Shown piece after piece: positions 1-7,875 of a DNA stretch of 34,831 nucleotides. The stretch's first letter is position 1. Every line of letters starts with the position of its first letter. Origin of the DNA: Candidatus Daviesbacteria bacterium RIFCSPLOWO2_01_FULL_39_23 (lineage in GTDB: Bacteria > Patescibacteriota > Microgenomatia > Daviesbacterales > UBA10151); assembly GCA_001776935.1 (NCBI GenBank), contig MFDN01000009.1:1-34831 (forward strand). Reading direction: 5' to 3'. The position numbers and the translations under genes are program-made. The notes under the pieces were generated by a model. It had not been told where the DNA came from and made no database searches. It saw nothing but the letters and a program-made list of their open reading frames with translations.

Positions 1-1686
1 AGAACATAAGGGAGAACAGTTGTTTAAGGCTCCTTCGCATTTTTGCCAGTAATGGGTCCAGACATAGTTGGCACCCGGATTTTGGGCAGTGCAGGTCCTG
101 GTGGGATAGCCCGGACCGCAGTTGGTGACTGAACCTTGCGTCCAGGCATCATTGACACAGGTAGAGGCGTCACCGGAGGTCACACTAAAATTCATACTAT
201 TGCCCGGGCTGGCCGGGTTAGGCAACACTCCCAGATTTACATCAGTGTTGCAGGTAATGCTTGAGTTGACAGTGCAGTTGGGAGCAGGGGGATTGACGCA
301 GGAACCGCAGTCTCCGGGACAGACAGAACAGGTTTCGCCGTTATTGCAGGATCCATCCCCGCAATAACCTATACCTCCGCTTGAACAATTAGGTGCAGTT
401 TCTCCTTCTGAGGCTTTTACATCATTGCCATACCAGGCCTCCAGTGAATAACCGCCGCTGTTGACTACACTACCGCAGCTGCCCAAAGAGCTGATATTTG
501 CAATATCCCCGGAGCAGGAAGTGGAAATTTGATGAAAGCAGCCTCCGGCCCGGATGCCGATGTTACAGGTGCCTGAGCCGATATTACCCCACTGGGCCCG
601 CAGTGTGGGGGAGGTGCCGGAACAGCCGGAAGACAAAAGCGCCCAGGGGTTGGAAGAATTACAGGTGTTATTGCAGTCTGAAGAATCAAAACCACCTGAG
701 TTGTTGTTTACCACACAGGATGAACCGCTGCAGCCGTATTTGGGAGGACAGGTAGCAGATTGGGTCCGGTCATTGGTGCCGTCACTGGCATGCAGGATGT
801 ATGGCCCGCCGCCCGGAGATCCGCCATAGGTGCCACTTCCTGAGCAGGAGGTGGAGATTTGATGATTGCCGGAGCCGTCTGTCACATAGATGTTGCAGCT
901 TGAGGAACCGGAACCACTCCAGGAAGCATACAAAGTCCGGGGATCTCCGGAACAGGAAAAACTGCTGATACTGTCTACCCGGGCAGATTCTGTGCAGCTG
1001 CTGTTGCAATCTGAGGAAGTATACGGGCCATTTGCATCAACCACGCAGGATGAACCACTGCATTTATAATGGGTGACTCCGCCGCCGCCACCGCTGCAGC
1101 TTATCACTCCGGCACTGGTGATGCTTCCGGCTGGGCAACTTCCGTTGGAACAGTAGGTATTAGGGTAGCCTCCGCCTGATGAACAGCAGGATTTATACCA
1201 GCCTCCGTTAACACAGGCAGTATTTGGGTTTGCCCCGTCATAGGCATTTTCATTACAGTCTCCGGCCAAAACCCTGCCTTCTGAATCATAGCCTGTGCCT
1301 CCACCACCTGTTGCCCCATAACATCTGTCTGCAGAGGAACATTGGGTCTGAGACCAAGAGCAGTTAGCTTGAGGCATTCCCTGCTCAGGACATGCCATAG
1401 TAGAGCTGCTTAACCACTCATCGAAGGTGCAGTTAAATCGAATATTAACACACTGGGGATTATAATAAAATTTCCATTGGGAGCGGTCGCAAAAATTAGC
1501 CGGTTGAGCCTGTTGGCATTCAACGCCACCTATAGTGAAATTTTTGCCGCCATCATCCCATGTAGCATAAGTGCAATCTACTATCGGATTGGCAAAAGAA
1601 GTTTTAGGAGTTAACAGGAAAAAGAAGAGGAATATAGGTATAAAAAGAAGACCATAGAGGATTTTTTTAGGCAGACAAGAATGCAT
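1..1686 (-). CDS. Cys-rich secreted surface protein, C-terminus beyond window edge
   Basis: The reading frame is open from an ATG at 1686 to base 1, giving 562 residues with no stop, so the 3' end lies outside the window. Residues 1-32 form a clear signal peptide: KK, a long Leu/Phe/Ile core, then SFA before Asn33. The mature protein is rich in Cys, Gly and Ser. Two tandem units of about 108 residues begin near residues 207 and 315; each carries a CSGSSCVV motif and an ISTSCSG motif. Near residues 442-463 lies a CGDGSC...GETC...CPGDCG motif, common in bacterial Cys-rich extracellular proteins. I infer a disulfide-stabilised exported or surface protein; no catalytic domain is visible. The start lies 1 nt after the stop of the upstream gene, so the two are probably co-transcribed. 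Several ORFs on the opposite strand here are shadows. The specific function is unknown. Confidence 0.85.
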   Translation of the reverse strand, partial: MHSCLPKKILYGLLFIPIFLFFFLLTPKTSFANPIVDCTYATWDDGGKNFTIGGVECQQAQPANFCDRSQWKFYYNPQCVNIRFNCTFDEWLSSSTMACPEQGMPQANCSWSQTQCSSADRCYGATGGGGTGYDSEGRVLAGDCNENAYDGANPNTACVNGGWYKSCCSSGGGYPNTYCSNGSCPAGSITSAGVISCSGGGGGVTHYKCSGSSCVVDANGPYTSSDCNSSCTESARVDSISSFSCSGDPRTLYASWSGSGSSSCNIYVTDGSGNHQISTSCSGSGTYGGSPGGGPYILHASDGTNDRTQSATCPPKYGCSGSSCVVNNNSGGFDSSDCNNTCNSSNPWALLSSGCSGTSPTLRAQWGNIGSGTCNIGIRAGGCFHQISTSCSGDIANISSLGSCGSVVNSGGYSLEAWYGNDVKASEGETAPNCSSGGIGYCGDGSCNNGETCSVCPGDCGSCVNPPAPNCTVNSSITCNTDVNLGVLPNPASPGNSMNFSVTSGDASTCVNDAWTQGSVTNCGPGYPTRTCTAQNPGANYVWTHYWQKCEGALNNCSPLCS

Positions 1687-1687
1687 A

Positions 1688-3508
1688 TTATTCTCTAATA
1701 ATAACAGGTTTACCGTCTTTTAATACCCACATATTTTTATCTGAGAGAGGAGGAGTAACTCTGGTTACTTCCCGGGTTTTGGTGCCTCCGTTGGGCAGTT
1801 TCAATGGCGGATTATAGTCTAAGTATTTAGATATTCTAACAAGAGATCGGTCGGCATCTGACATTTTTCCATTTATATCAATTGGTTCTGCTCCAAGAAA
1901 TGTAGAGAGTTCCTGTCCTGCTTTTATCTTGGCTCCAGTCTCTAAACTAGTTTTAAGGTTTGTTCTTCTTGCGCCAAAGTAAAAGTTGTAATAACTCTCA
2001 TCAGGATTTTTTATTTCGGAATTAATATTTATGCCATTAGCATCTTCCTCAATTGTGCCGCTAAAAGGAGCATAAATTTTGAGGTTTTTAGAATACGATA
2101 CATGAAAAGTTAGTTCCCCTTTATTTGAGATAATTTCACCGATATTTCCTGGACCTAGTGGATAAAGAAACTTGCCTTCCTGTTCTGCTGCCAGCTTTTG
2201 GGCTTCTTCTTTTGTAACGATAGTAAAAAAGGTAGAAATATTTGATTCATTAACATACATCATTTCATTACCAGTTGGAAATGTTTTTACTTCATATGGA
2301 GTCATTTCTGAAACTTTAGTTGGTGTGACAGTTGGTTCTTTGGTTGATTCAACTGTTGCTGTTGGAGTAGGTTCGACAGCCGAACCCCATTCCCATTCTT
2401 GGCCGTTAAAGGAAGCTGTGGCAAATATTTCTCCTGTTTTTTGATTTTTTGCAAATATATTACCTTTATCATCTTCCGCAACTTCATATTCTATATTGTC
2501 TTTATTGCCTTCAAAAAATTCCCGCGGGATAAAAGGCACCACCGGTTCAGGATGAAGCGTGCCATCCGGTAATTTATCCACCCAATAGGTGCCTGTGACC
2601 CCTTTTATTTTGTTAAGCATGGTAGCTTCAAAAGTGTTAGGAGTCCACTGGTATTCCTGGCCGCCTTCAACCAGCTGGAAAGATATTCGTCCGTCGACTG
2701 TTATGTTATAACCGCTTTCTTTTAATAAACCCTCGACGCTTTTTTCTCCAGCTTTGGCATCTTTCGCCCGATAAGGCATTATTGCAAGGTGCAACCGTGG
2801 GGTTTGCCGGGGAGTAATTTCTTTTTCGCCTCTTTTAAAGCCTTCTTCAATCGCTAAAACTGCTTCATTTCCTGAAACGCCTATTAAGGAAATACGGGTA
2901 TCGTTTCGGCCGATTACTTTTGCAGGCATTGAGCCTGTAAATTCTGCTTCCCCGGAGTTGCTGCCTACTTTAAGTTTGCCTGAACGGTAAGTGCGCATAA
3001 TAGCGCCTTCCTGCGGATTGCCGGAATGGTTGTAATAGGTGGAATTTTGTATTCCGCCCATCGCCCCGTCTGCTATTTTTTTCTTAAGCAGCTTAATGGG
3101 GTTTTGTAAATCGGCATCTGTGATTGATTCATTCCAGACAGAAGAAGCATAGCTTAAGCTTTTTTCCAGGTCTTCTGTTACCGGTCTTTTTTCAACATCT
3201 GCTTCCATTTGAAATGTACTGTTTCCTCTGATTTGTTGGTAAAGCGCTGCTAAAGAGTTTTCGGAGATTTCAATTCCCGGCAGTTCAATTGGTTTTGGTG
3301 TGGGGGTGGCTTCAGGAGCATGGGTGGCAACAGCTATGGGTGACAAAGAGGTGGGAGTTTCAGCAGTTTGAGTGATGGGAGGTTGCGGACTTTGAGACTC
3401 GCGCCCGAAAATCTTTTGAGCAATTGCCGCGCCTCCGGTTAAAATAACTGCTGCTCCGGTTACCCTAAGTATTGTTTTAATTGTAGACCCCTGTTCAGGA
3501 TTTGGCAT
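1688..3508 (-). CDS. Membrane-anchored protein with degenerate M23-like C-terminal domain
   Basis: This is a 606-aa protein. Residues about 11-30 form one N-terminal membrane segment, followed by a Pro/Thr-rich stalk (about 38-78), so the body is probably outside the cell. The middle region (about 80-375) matches no family I recognise. A second Thr/Pro/Glu-rich linker lies near 380-410. The C-terminal part contains a stretch beginning IYAPFSGTIEED and ending in GAKIKAGQELSTF. That resembles the beta-rich lipoyl/M23 (LytM) fold, in which an APxxGxV strand and a GxxVKxGQ strand are typical. The metal-binding HxxxD and HxH motifs of active M23 peptidases are not visible, so I infer a non-catalytic relative. 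A TTGACA-N17-TATACT promoter lies 46 nt upstream of the start, and the Cys-rich gene follows after 1 nt. The M23-like call is moderate; the rest is orphan. Confidence 0.8.
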   Translation of the reverse strand: MPNPEQGSTIKTILRVTGAAVILTGGAAIAQKIFGRESQSPQPPITQTAETPTSLSPIAVATHAPEATPTPKPIELPGIEISENSLAALYQQIRGNSTFQMEADVEKRPVTEDLEKSLSYASSVWNESITDADLQNPIKLLKKKIADGAMGGIQNSTYYNHSGNPQEGAIMRTYRSGKLKVGSNSGEAEFTGSMPAKVIGRNDTRISLIGVSGNEAVLAIEEGFKRGEKEITPRQTPRLHLAIMPYRAKDAKAGEKSVEGLLKESGYNITVDGRISFQLVEGGQEYQWTPNTFEATMLNKIKGVTGTYWVDKLPDGTLHPEPVVPFIPREFFEGNKDNIEYEVAEDDKGNIFAKNQKTGEIFATASFNGQEWEWGSAVEPTPTATVESTKEPTVTPTKVSEMTPYEVKTFPTGNEMMYVNESNISTFFTIVTKEEAQKLAAEQEGKFLYPLGPGNIGEIISNKGELTFHVSYSKNLKIYAPFSGTIEEDANGININSEIKNPDESYYNFYFGARRTNLKTSLETGAKIKAGQELSTFLGAEPIDINGKMSDADRSLVRISKYLDYNPPLKLPNGGTKTREVTRVTPPLSDKNMWVLKDGKPVIIRE

Positions 3509-3553
3509 AGTTAATTATCTTCTAACCGATTAGGTTACAGTCTTTCGATAGAA

Positions 3554-3582
3554 AGTATATAATTTTCTATACGTAATGTCAA
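3554..3582 (-). promoter_or_regulatory. Consensus sigma70-type promoter for the 3508 operon
   Basis: On the minus strand TTGACA (3582-3577), a 17-nt spacer and TATACT (3559-3554) are present. The predicted start near 3547 gives a leader of about 39 nt before the ATG at 3508, one of the few leadered genes here. The leader begins with a small hairpin (CTTTC/GAAAG). Confidence 0.75.
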
Positions 3583-3594
3583 AATTTTATAGGT

Positions 3595-4233
3595 CTATTC
3601 CAAGCTGAATTTGCCCAAATCTTCTGTTTTAAGCGGCAGGGTTTTGTCTGTTTTTTTCTCCACCACTACAAATTTCAAATTTGCTTTATAGTCCCGAAGG
3701 GCTGCTCCGGGGATGATAGAAAGCACGTCTCCGCTTTTTACTTCCACGCCTTTGCCAAAAGTTTTTTCCTCTGTTACTGATAATTTAGTGGCGGGAGTAA
3801 AAAGGTATCTGGCTTCATATTTTTCATCTTTTGAAGTTAGAGTTACCAGCCTGGGGGAAGGAGTAGCGCCATAGGTTTCCTGCTCTTTGAATATGCCATC
3901 AAAGGCAGCTTTAATAACAGTATTTTCAGGCAGAGTCCAGCCTAAACCGTCATATTTTTTCCTGCCGCCGGGTAATGAAAACTCTAAAATTTTTCCTTTC
4001 TGGCAAAACTCCCCTGGTACCGGACAGGCAATAATTTTTGGCAGTGAGGGTTGGGAGGGGATTGATGAAATAGTTGAGCTATCAGCTTTTTGAGGATTAC
4101 TTTTGCCGGACAGGGAAGATAAACCTGAAAGAAGCTGCCCTTTAAAAAGATAAAAAGCTAAGGGGATAGCCACTGATACCAGTAATAATAAAAAAATCAC
4201 CCTGAAAGTGGGATTTTTAAATGATATCCCCAT
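3595..4233 (-). CDS. Anchored protein with degenerate M23-like domain
   Basis: I place the start at the ATG at 4233, giving 212 aa. A longer frame begins at a TTG at 4269, but that TTG is the first codon of a TTGACA -35 box, so the extension is unlikely. Residues about 8-30 form a single membrane segment, followed by a Ser/Pro-rich stalk (about 33-60). The remainder includes ACPVPGEFCQKG with two cysteines, an IKAAFDGIF strand and GKGVEVKSGDVLSI, matching the spacing of lipoyl/M23-like beta folds. No HxH or HxxxD zinc ligands are seen, so peptidase activity is not supported. It lies upstream of, and in the same direction as, another protein of similar design (1688-3508), suggesting a pair of envelope proteins. 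The exact role is unknown. Confidence 0.75.
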   Translation of the reverse strand: MGISFKNPTFRVIFLLLLVSVAIPLAFYLFKGQLLSGLSSLSGKSNPQKADSSTISSIPSQPSLPKIIACPVPGEFCQKGKILEFSLPGGRKKYDGLGWTLPENTVIKAAFDGIFKEQETYGATPSPRLVTLTSKDEKYEARYLFTPATKLSVTEEKTFGKGVEVKSGDVLSIIPGAALRDYKANLKFVVVEKKTDKTLPLKTEDLGKFSLE

Positions 4234-4240
4234 ACCTGTT

Positions 4241-4269
4241 ATAGTATGAGAACAACCGGCTGGTGTCAA
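4241..4269 (-). promoter_or_regulatory. Promoter giving near-leaderless transcript of the 4233 gene
   Basis: On the minus strand TTGACA (4269-4264), a 17-nt spacer and TACTAT (4246-4241) precede the ATG at 4233 by 7 nt. The predicted transcription start falls at or within 1 nt of the ATG. Confidence 0.7.
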
Positions 4270-4281
4270 ATAACAAGTTGT

Positions 4282-4401
4282 CTAAAGATCGTATTTTGAT
4301 AATTCAAAAAAGAGTTTTTTTCTTTGTTCTTTGGAAAGAGCCAGAATGCACATGATGAGAAATTTTAGGCCGTTATCACGAATTTTCTTTAATTCATTCA
4401 T
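4282..4401 (-). CDS. Small 39-aa basic ORF
   Basis: A complete ATG-to-TAG frame of 39 codons encodes a Lys-rich peptide with a central hydrophobic stretch (LKFLIMCILAL) flanked by charged helices. No family is recognised. Support comes from a good promoter (TTGACA-N17-TTAAAT) on the same strand whose predicted start lies about 4 nt before the ATG, matching the arrangement of established genes here. It lies just upstream of the promoter of the 4233 gene. It could be a small membrane-associated or regulatory peptide; coding status is uncertain. Confidence 0.45.
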   Translation of the reverse strand: MNELKKIRDNGLKFLIMCILALSKEQRKKLFFELSKYDL

Positions 4402-4411
4402 CTGAGGTCAA

Positions 4412-4440
4412 ATTTAACACAACAATAAACTTATTGTCAA
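4412..4440 (-). promoter_or_regulatory. Promoter for the 39-aa ORF
   Basis: On the minus strand TTGACA (4440-4435), a 17-nt spacer and TTAAAT (4417-4412) end 10 nt before the ATG at 4401. It is divergent from the promoter at 4459-4488. Confidence 0.6.
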
Positions 4441-4458
4441 ATATTTGATATACATATA

Positions 4459-4488
4459 TTGACAAATTTTAAAGATAATGATTAAAAT
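4459..4488 (+). promoter_or_regulatory. Promoter for the grpB-like gene
   Basis: TTGACA (4459-4464), an 18-nt spacer and TAAAAT (4483-4488) precede the ATG at 4504. The predicted leader is about 9 nt and has no Shine-Dalgarno. Confidence 0.6.
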
Positions 4489-4503
4489 TAGTAACTTTTC
4501 TTT

Positions 4504-5025
4504 ATGAATAAGTATATATTTGAGCATTACGACCCGATTTTCCCTAAACTTTTTAAAAAGGAACAGCAAAGGTTGAAGCAAATATTGGGGAATAAATACC
4601 CGGTTGAACACATAGGAAGCACTGCTGTTCCCGGTTTAGGCGGTAAGGGAATTATAGACATAATGGTTTTGGTTCCGAAACGGTTAATGAATCAAATCTC
4701 ACAGCTGTTACAAAAACGAGCTGGGTATGAATTTAGAGCAACTGGTGGTGACGAAGAAAGGCTATTTCACCAGCAGGATCTGTCCGATCCGCAAAAAGGG
4801 ATCAGGAGATACCATGTGCATGTTACTTTTCCGGGCAGTGAATCCGGAAAAAGGGCAATAGCATTTAGGGATTATTTAAGGAAGCACCCAAAAGATTTAA
4901 ATAGGTATGCCAAGGTCGAGCAAAAGGCAGCAGGTAAAGCTAAAGGAGACAGAGAGATTTATCTGGCAATTAAGGCGAATGTTATAGAGGAAATAATTCA
5001 AAAGGCTACAGAATCTAAATGTTAA
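4504..5025 (+). CDS. GrpB/UPF0157 family nucleotidyltransferase-fold protein
   Basis: This 173-aa protein has the family hallmark HIGSTAVPGLGGKGIIDI near residues 37-54, preceded by a short N-terminal helix with a YDPIF motif. UPF0157/GrpB proteins have a nucleotidyltransferase-like fold and are sometimes fused to dephospho-CoA kinase; their substrate is not established. The length fits the stand-alone family (about 170 aa). The 3' end overlaps the next gene by 7 nt, so this gene and the XRE regulator are probably translated from one message. Family membership is secure; a biochemical role cannot be assigned from sequence. Confidence 0.85.
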   Translation: MNKYIFEHYDPIFPKLFKKEQQRLKQILGNKYPVEHIGSTAVPGLGGKGIIDIMVLVPKRLMNQISQLLQKRAGYEFRATGGDEERLFHQQDLSDPQKGIRRYHVHVTFPGSESGKRAIAFRDYLRKHPKDLNRYAKVEQKAAGKAKGDREIYLAIKANVIEEIIQKATESKC

Positions 5026-5789
5026 CAGCAACTCTTGGGGGTTTAATCAAAGATTACCGGTTAAAAAAGAGGCTTTCACAGATGGAAGTTTCACTTCGGA
5101 TTGGCTGGAAAGATACCAGCAGGCTTTCTAAAATAGAACAGGGCAGGGTGGGAAAGCCCACCAGGGAAACCATTGATAAGGTAATTAAAGCGCTAGATTT
5201 AAGCGAGCAGGAAAAGGGTGAGTTTTTATTTACAGGCGGTTATTTACCCACTGATCAAGAAATTAAAAAAGTTATAGAGGCAGTCAGGGATAAAATACAA
5301 AACTGGCCTCATCCGGCAGTATTTATAGATTTCAGTTGGCGGTGTTTACTGATAAACCAGGCCACTGTTGAGACTTTCGGTTTTCCCAGGGATTTCATCA
5401 ATCAGGTTCCAATTGTAAAACCTAACCTGCTGGAAATGGTAATAGCCCCAAAAACTTTTATGCCGGTAGATATTTTCAAAGGAGATGATGAAAAAAATCT
5501 CAAGCCTTTTCCTATAGCCCAAACTGCACAGTTTAAGTTTGAGCAGACGGGAAGGGAGAATGATTCCTGGTATAAAAAACTGATCGGGAAACTGACCAAA
5601 AATCCGGAATTTAGAAAAATTTGGGCTAGCGTTGATCAAAGCATTTACCATAAGAAATTACTGGATTATGAATATAAAGAAATAAAATGGCCAAACAACG
5701 AAAAACCGGAACAAAAATACCATGTTTTTTCCTCAAGGTTAATAACAGACCAGAGGTTCCAGCTGACGTTATATCTACCTGCAAAATAA
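5019..5789 (+). CDS. XRE-family HTH regulator with MmyB-like ligand domain
   Basis: This 256-aa protein has an N-terminal Cro/CI-type helix-turn-helix (about residues 6-65): LIKDYRLKKRLSQMEVSLRI followed by a recognition helix with SRLSKIEQG. A linker leads to a C-terminal region (about 85-250) beginning with a WPHPAVFIDFSWR stretch, resembling the PAS-like ligand domain of MmyB-type regulators (MLTR_LBD). That family commonly controls a neighbouring metabolic gene. It overlaps the GrpB-family gene by 7 nt and ends 44 nt before the acyltransferase/E1 cassette, making it a possible regulator of that cassette. The HTH call is strong and the ligand-domain call moderate; ligand and operator are unknown. 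Confidence 0.85.
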   Translation: MLTATLGGLIKDYRLKKRLSQMEVSLRIGWKDTSRLSKIEQGRVGKPTRETIDKVIKALDLSEQEKGEFLFTGGYLPTDQEIKKVIEAVRDKIQNWPHPAVFIDFSWRCLLINQATVETFGFPRDFINQVPIVKPNLLEMVIAPKTFMPVDIFKGDDEKNLKPFPIAQTAQFKFEQTGRENDSWYKKLIGKLTKNPEFRKIWASVDQSIYHKKLLDYEYKEIKWPNNEKPEQKYHVFSSRLITDQRFQLTLYLPAK

Positions 5790-5816
5790 CAGCCTATAGG
5801 AGTTTTTCTGCCTTTA

Positions 5817-5825
5817 TGTTAGAAT
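5817..5825 (+). promoter_or_regulatory. Extended -10 promoter for the acyltransferase-like gene
   Basis: TG at 5817-5818 plus TAGAAT (5820-5825) forms an extended -10 element. The ATG at 5834 follows after 8 nt, predicting a nearly leaderless mRNA. No clear -35 is seen. Confidence 0.5.
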
Positions 5826-5833
5826 AATTTGAT

Positions 5834-6589
5834 ATGGCAGTTGTTGAGGCTAACCTTACAGATTTGAAGAGAAAACTGTTCGCGCCTTTTGAGAAAATCG
5901 GCAGATTAAAACTTGATCCTGTTCAAGTAAAAATTAAAGTCGCGCAAGAAGGTTCGAAAGAACGTCAGCTGGCGGCAGATGTTATTGATTGTGTATACAA
6001 TTCATTATATAGAAAAGATAATGGCAATATTGTTAATATCGGAAGAGATCGTTTCGATAGTCTGCCGGGAACGGTCACTTTAGTTGGTACTCAAGAAGTT
6101 GCCGGTAATTTTCCGGTTGTAGTGACTTTAAGAGTAGTTTCTGATAAACATCTTGAAATTTTTGATTTTTTCCAACCTAAAGAAAATACCAGATGGCCTC
6201 ATGAAGTTGGGGATTATAAAGCCGGTGAAATAGGTAGATTAAGTTTTAACCCCGGTCTTGATTTTGTCCGGGCTAATTCTCAAGATGCTAAAGATGCAAA
6301 ATTAATTGATGATTACAAAAGAGATATCTTTAGAATGATTTATTCTTTTGGACTGGAAATTTTGAGGTCAAATGGGGTTGAAACGCCATATTATATGGTC
6401 GGTCCTCATGTTAACAGATTTCTTGTAAGTTGTGGTTTGTATGCTGTAAGGATTGATAATGTTGAGTCGAAGCGAACACCTGAGGTGGAGGCAATCAGAC
6501 AAGAATTTCGTGATTATTGGCATTCTGATAAATCTGTTAAATATCAGCCGTGGGCGTATCTAGCGCCATGGAAGTTTCAGGATAAATAA
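5834..6589 (+). CDS. Autoinducer-synthase/FeeM-like acyltransferase (GNAT fold)
   Basis: This 251-aa protein has the layout of the LuxI/N-acyl amino acid synthase group. A strand pair ending in VVVTLRVVSD (about 94-104) is followed by GEIGRLSF with Glu132 and Arg135, matching the E-x-x-R of LuxI-type enzymes. A helix and GLEILRSNGVETPY, then VNRFLVSCGLYAVRI, resemble the closing part of the fold. Known members join an acyl group from acyl-ACP or acyl-CoA to homoserine lactone or an amino acid. The assignment comes from motif reading only. The next gene, an E1-like enzyme, starts 2 nt downstream, and an Acg-like nitroreductase converges on that gene, so a small acylated product is plausible. 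As CPR bacteria usually lack fatty acid synthesis, the acyl donor would be unclear. A generic GNAT acetyltransferase is the alternative. Confidence 0.55.
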   Translation: MAVVEANLTDLKRKLFAPFEKIGRLKLDPVQVKIKVAQEGSKERQLAADVIDCVYNSLYRKDNGNIVNIGRDRFDSLPGTVTLVGTQEVAGNFPVVVTLRVVSDKHLEIFDFFQPKENTRWPHEVGDYKAGEIGRLSFNPGLDFVRANSQDAKDAKLIDDYKRDIFRMIYSFGLEILRSNGVETPYYMVGPHVNRFLVSCGLYAVRIDNVESKRTPEVEAIRQEFRDYWHSDKSVKYQPWAYLAPWKFQDK

Positions 6590-6591
6590 TT

Positions 6592-7872
6592 ATGAAAAGT
6601 TTAACCCCTGAAGAAGAAAAATCTCAAGCTTATCTCGATTATCCTGGTAAGCCTAAAATTTTTGAGCCCGGAAAGATTACTTATCATGGTGAAATCACCT
6701 TTGGTAGGAAAAATATTTTATTAGACTTAAAAAGTGAAGAAACAGGTAAAAAGCCTAAAAGTGTTACCATACCTCCAGAAAAGCAGTATGATTTGGTAGG
6801 CGCAACATTGCTGGGTTTGAATGATGCTTTAGTGAGAGCTGAAAAAGGGGCAGCTTTAAGGGATAAATTGGAAACAGTCTTGGAGCATTATCAACCTGGG
6901 GATAGAAAGTATGGTGTTTATGTTTATTATCCTAATTCTGGTGATTTAGTCCAATATGCTCCTAGAGAATGGCATAGATTAGCCTTGGTAACTAGCAACT
7001 CTACTTTATATCTTGATCCTCAGAGACAGCTGGGGTGGGAAGAAGTTCGAGCAAAGTTTGATAATTTATTGATAGCAGTAGCAGGAGCTTCGGTAGGTAG
7101 CAATGTAGCTAGGGCTATTGCTATGGATGTCAGGCCGGAAAAGTTAAAAATCGGGGATCCTAACTTATTCAAAGTCAGCAATGCTAATAGAGTATGGTTA
7201 TCGTATGAGGATATAATAGTCTCAAATGCCAGAGCCCAGGAGCTCTTATACCCTTTAGGACTAAAAAATAAAGCTATAGGTACAGCTGAGAATATCCACA
7301 AAGTTGATCCTTTTATGGACATATATGCGTATTTTGAAGGAGTAGATTCAGACAATCTTGCCTCTTTTGTTGGAGGTAATCGGGTAGAGCCCGCAGCAGA
7401 CGTGATAGTTGAGGAAACTGACCAGCCGGACGCAAAAATGGCGATCCGGTTAGAGGCACGAAAGCATGGAAAACGCGTACTTATGGTTTCAGATATAGGA
7501 TCCTGGGTTCAGGGCGATATCAGGCCTTTTGATCTTGAGCCTTCAACCTCCTTGGCTTATGATATTTCAGATGATGAGCTTTTCGAAAGACAAAAAGCAG
7601 TTCGCGAAAAGCCAAGCCTCGAAACTTTTCTAAAATTTATAGAAGGCTGGATTGGCCCAGAATTTCTTAAAAGCGGAGAGTTTGGTGATTTGATAACTGG
7701 CAAGCTGCCGAAATGGACAGCCAGTATGCCCCAACTTGGTTCTACAGCTGGAGTAGCAGCAGGAATAGTTGCAGAGATTGTTGCCCGATCAGCTTTAGGT
7801 TATAAATTTCCAGAAAGGTTCATTATTGACAAACGGGAGCTTAAAGTTCAAAGCTTCGGGGAGCTAATTTAA
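6592..7872 (+). CDS. E1/ThiF-like adenylating enzyme, cysteine-free
   Basis: This 426-aa protein has an N-terminal extension of about 150 residues and then an E1/ThiF/MoeB-type Rossmann domain. The nucleotide loop reads AVAGASVGSNVARAIA and is followed by KIGDPNLFKVSNANR, corresponding to the ATP-contacting Asp and the SNxNR arginine motif of the superfamily. E1-like enzymes adenylate a carboxyl terminus or small acid using ATP. I find no cysteine anywhere in the protein, so a thioester step and the usual CxxC zinc site are both absent; the expected activity is adenylation only. It follows the acyltransferase-like gene by 2 nt and ends 3 nt from the convergent nitroreductase. Mycobacterial Rv1355c/MoeY-type proteins join an E1 domain and a nitroreductase in one chain, which supports a functional link. 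The substrate is unknown. Confidence 0.75.
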   Translation: MKSLTPEEEKSQAYLDYPGKPKIFEPGKITYHGEITFGRKNILLDLKSEETGKKPKSVTIPPEKQYDLVGATLLGLNDALVRAEKGAALRDKLETVLEHYQPGDRKYGVYVYYPNSGDLVQYAPREWHRLALVTSNSTLYLDPQRQLGWEEVRAKFDNLLIAVAGASVGSNVARAIAMDVRPEKLKIGDPNLFKVSNANRVWLSYEDIIVSNARAQELLYPLGLKNKAIGTAENIHKVDPFMDIYAYFEGVDSDNLASFVGGNRVEPAADVIVEETDQPDAKMAIRLEARKHGKRVLMVSDIGSWVQGDIRPFDLEPSTSLAYDISDDELFERQKAVREKPSLETFLKFIEGWIGPEFLKSGEFGDLITGKLPKWTASMPQLGSTAGVAAGIVAEIVARSALGYKFPERFIIDKRELKVQSFGELI

Positions 7873-7875
7873 ACT

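Noticed and set aside
122-1319. Several 70-90 aa ORFs on both strands
   Set aside because: They lie within the 562-codon open frame on the minus strand (1-1686), which has a signal peptide and repeats; these are shadows.
4234-4269. Longer N-terminus for the 212-aa protein from a TTG
   Set aside because: The TTG is part of the TTGACA -35 box; the ATG at 4233 follows the -10 box by 7 nt.
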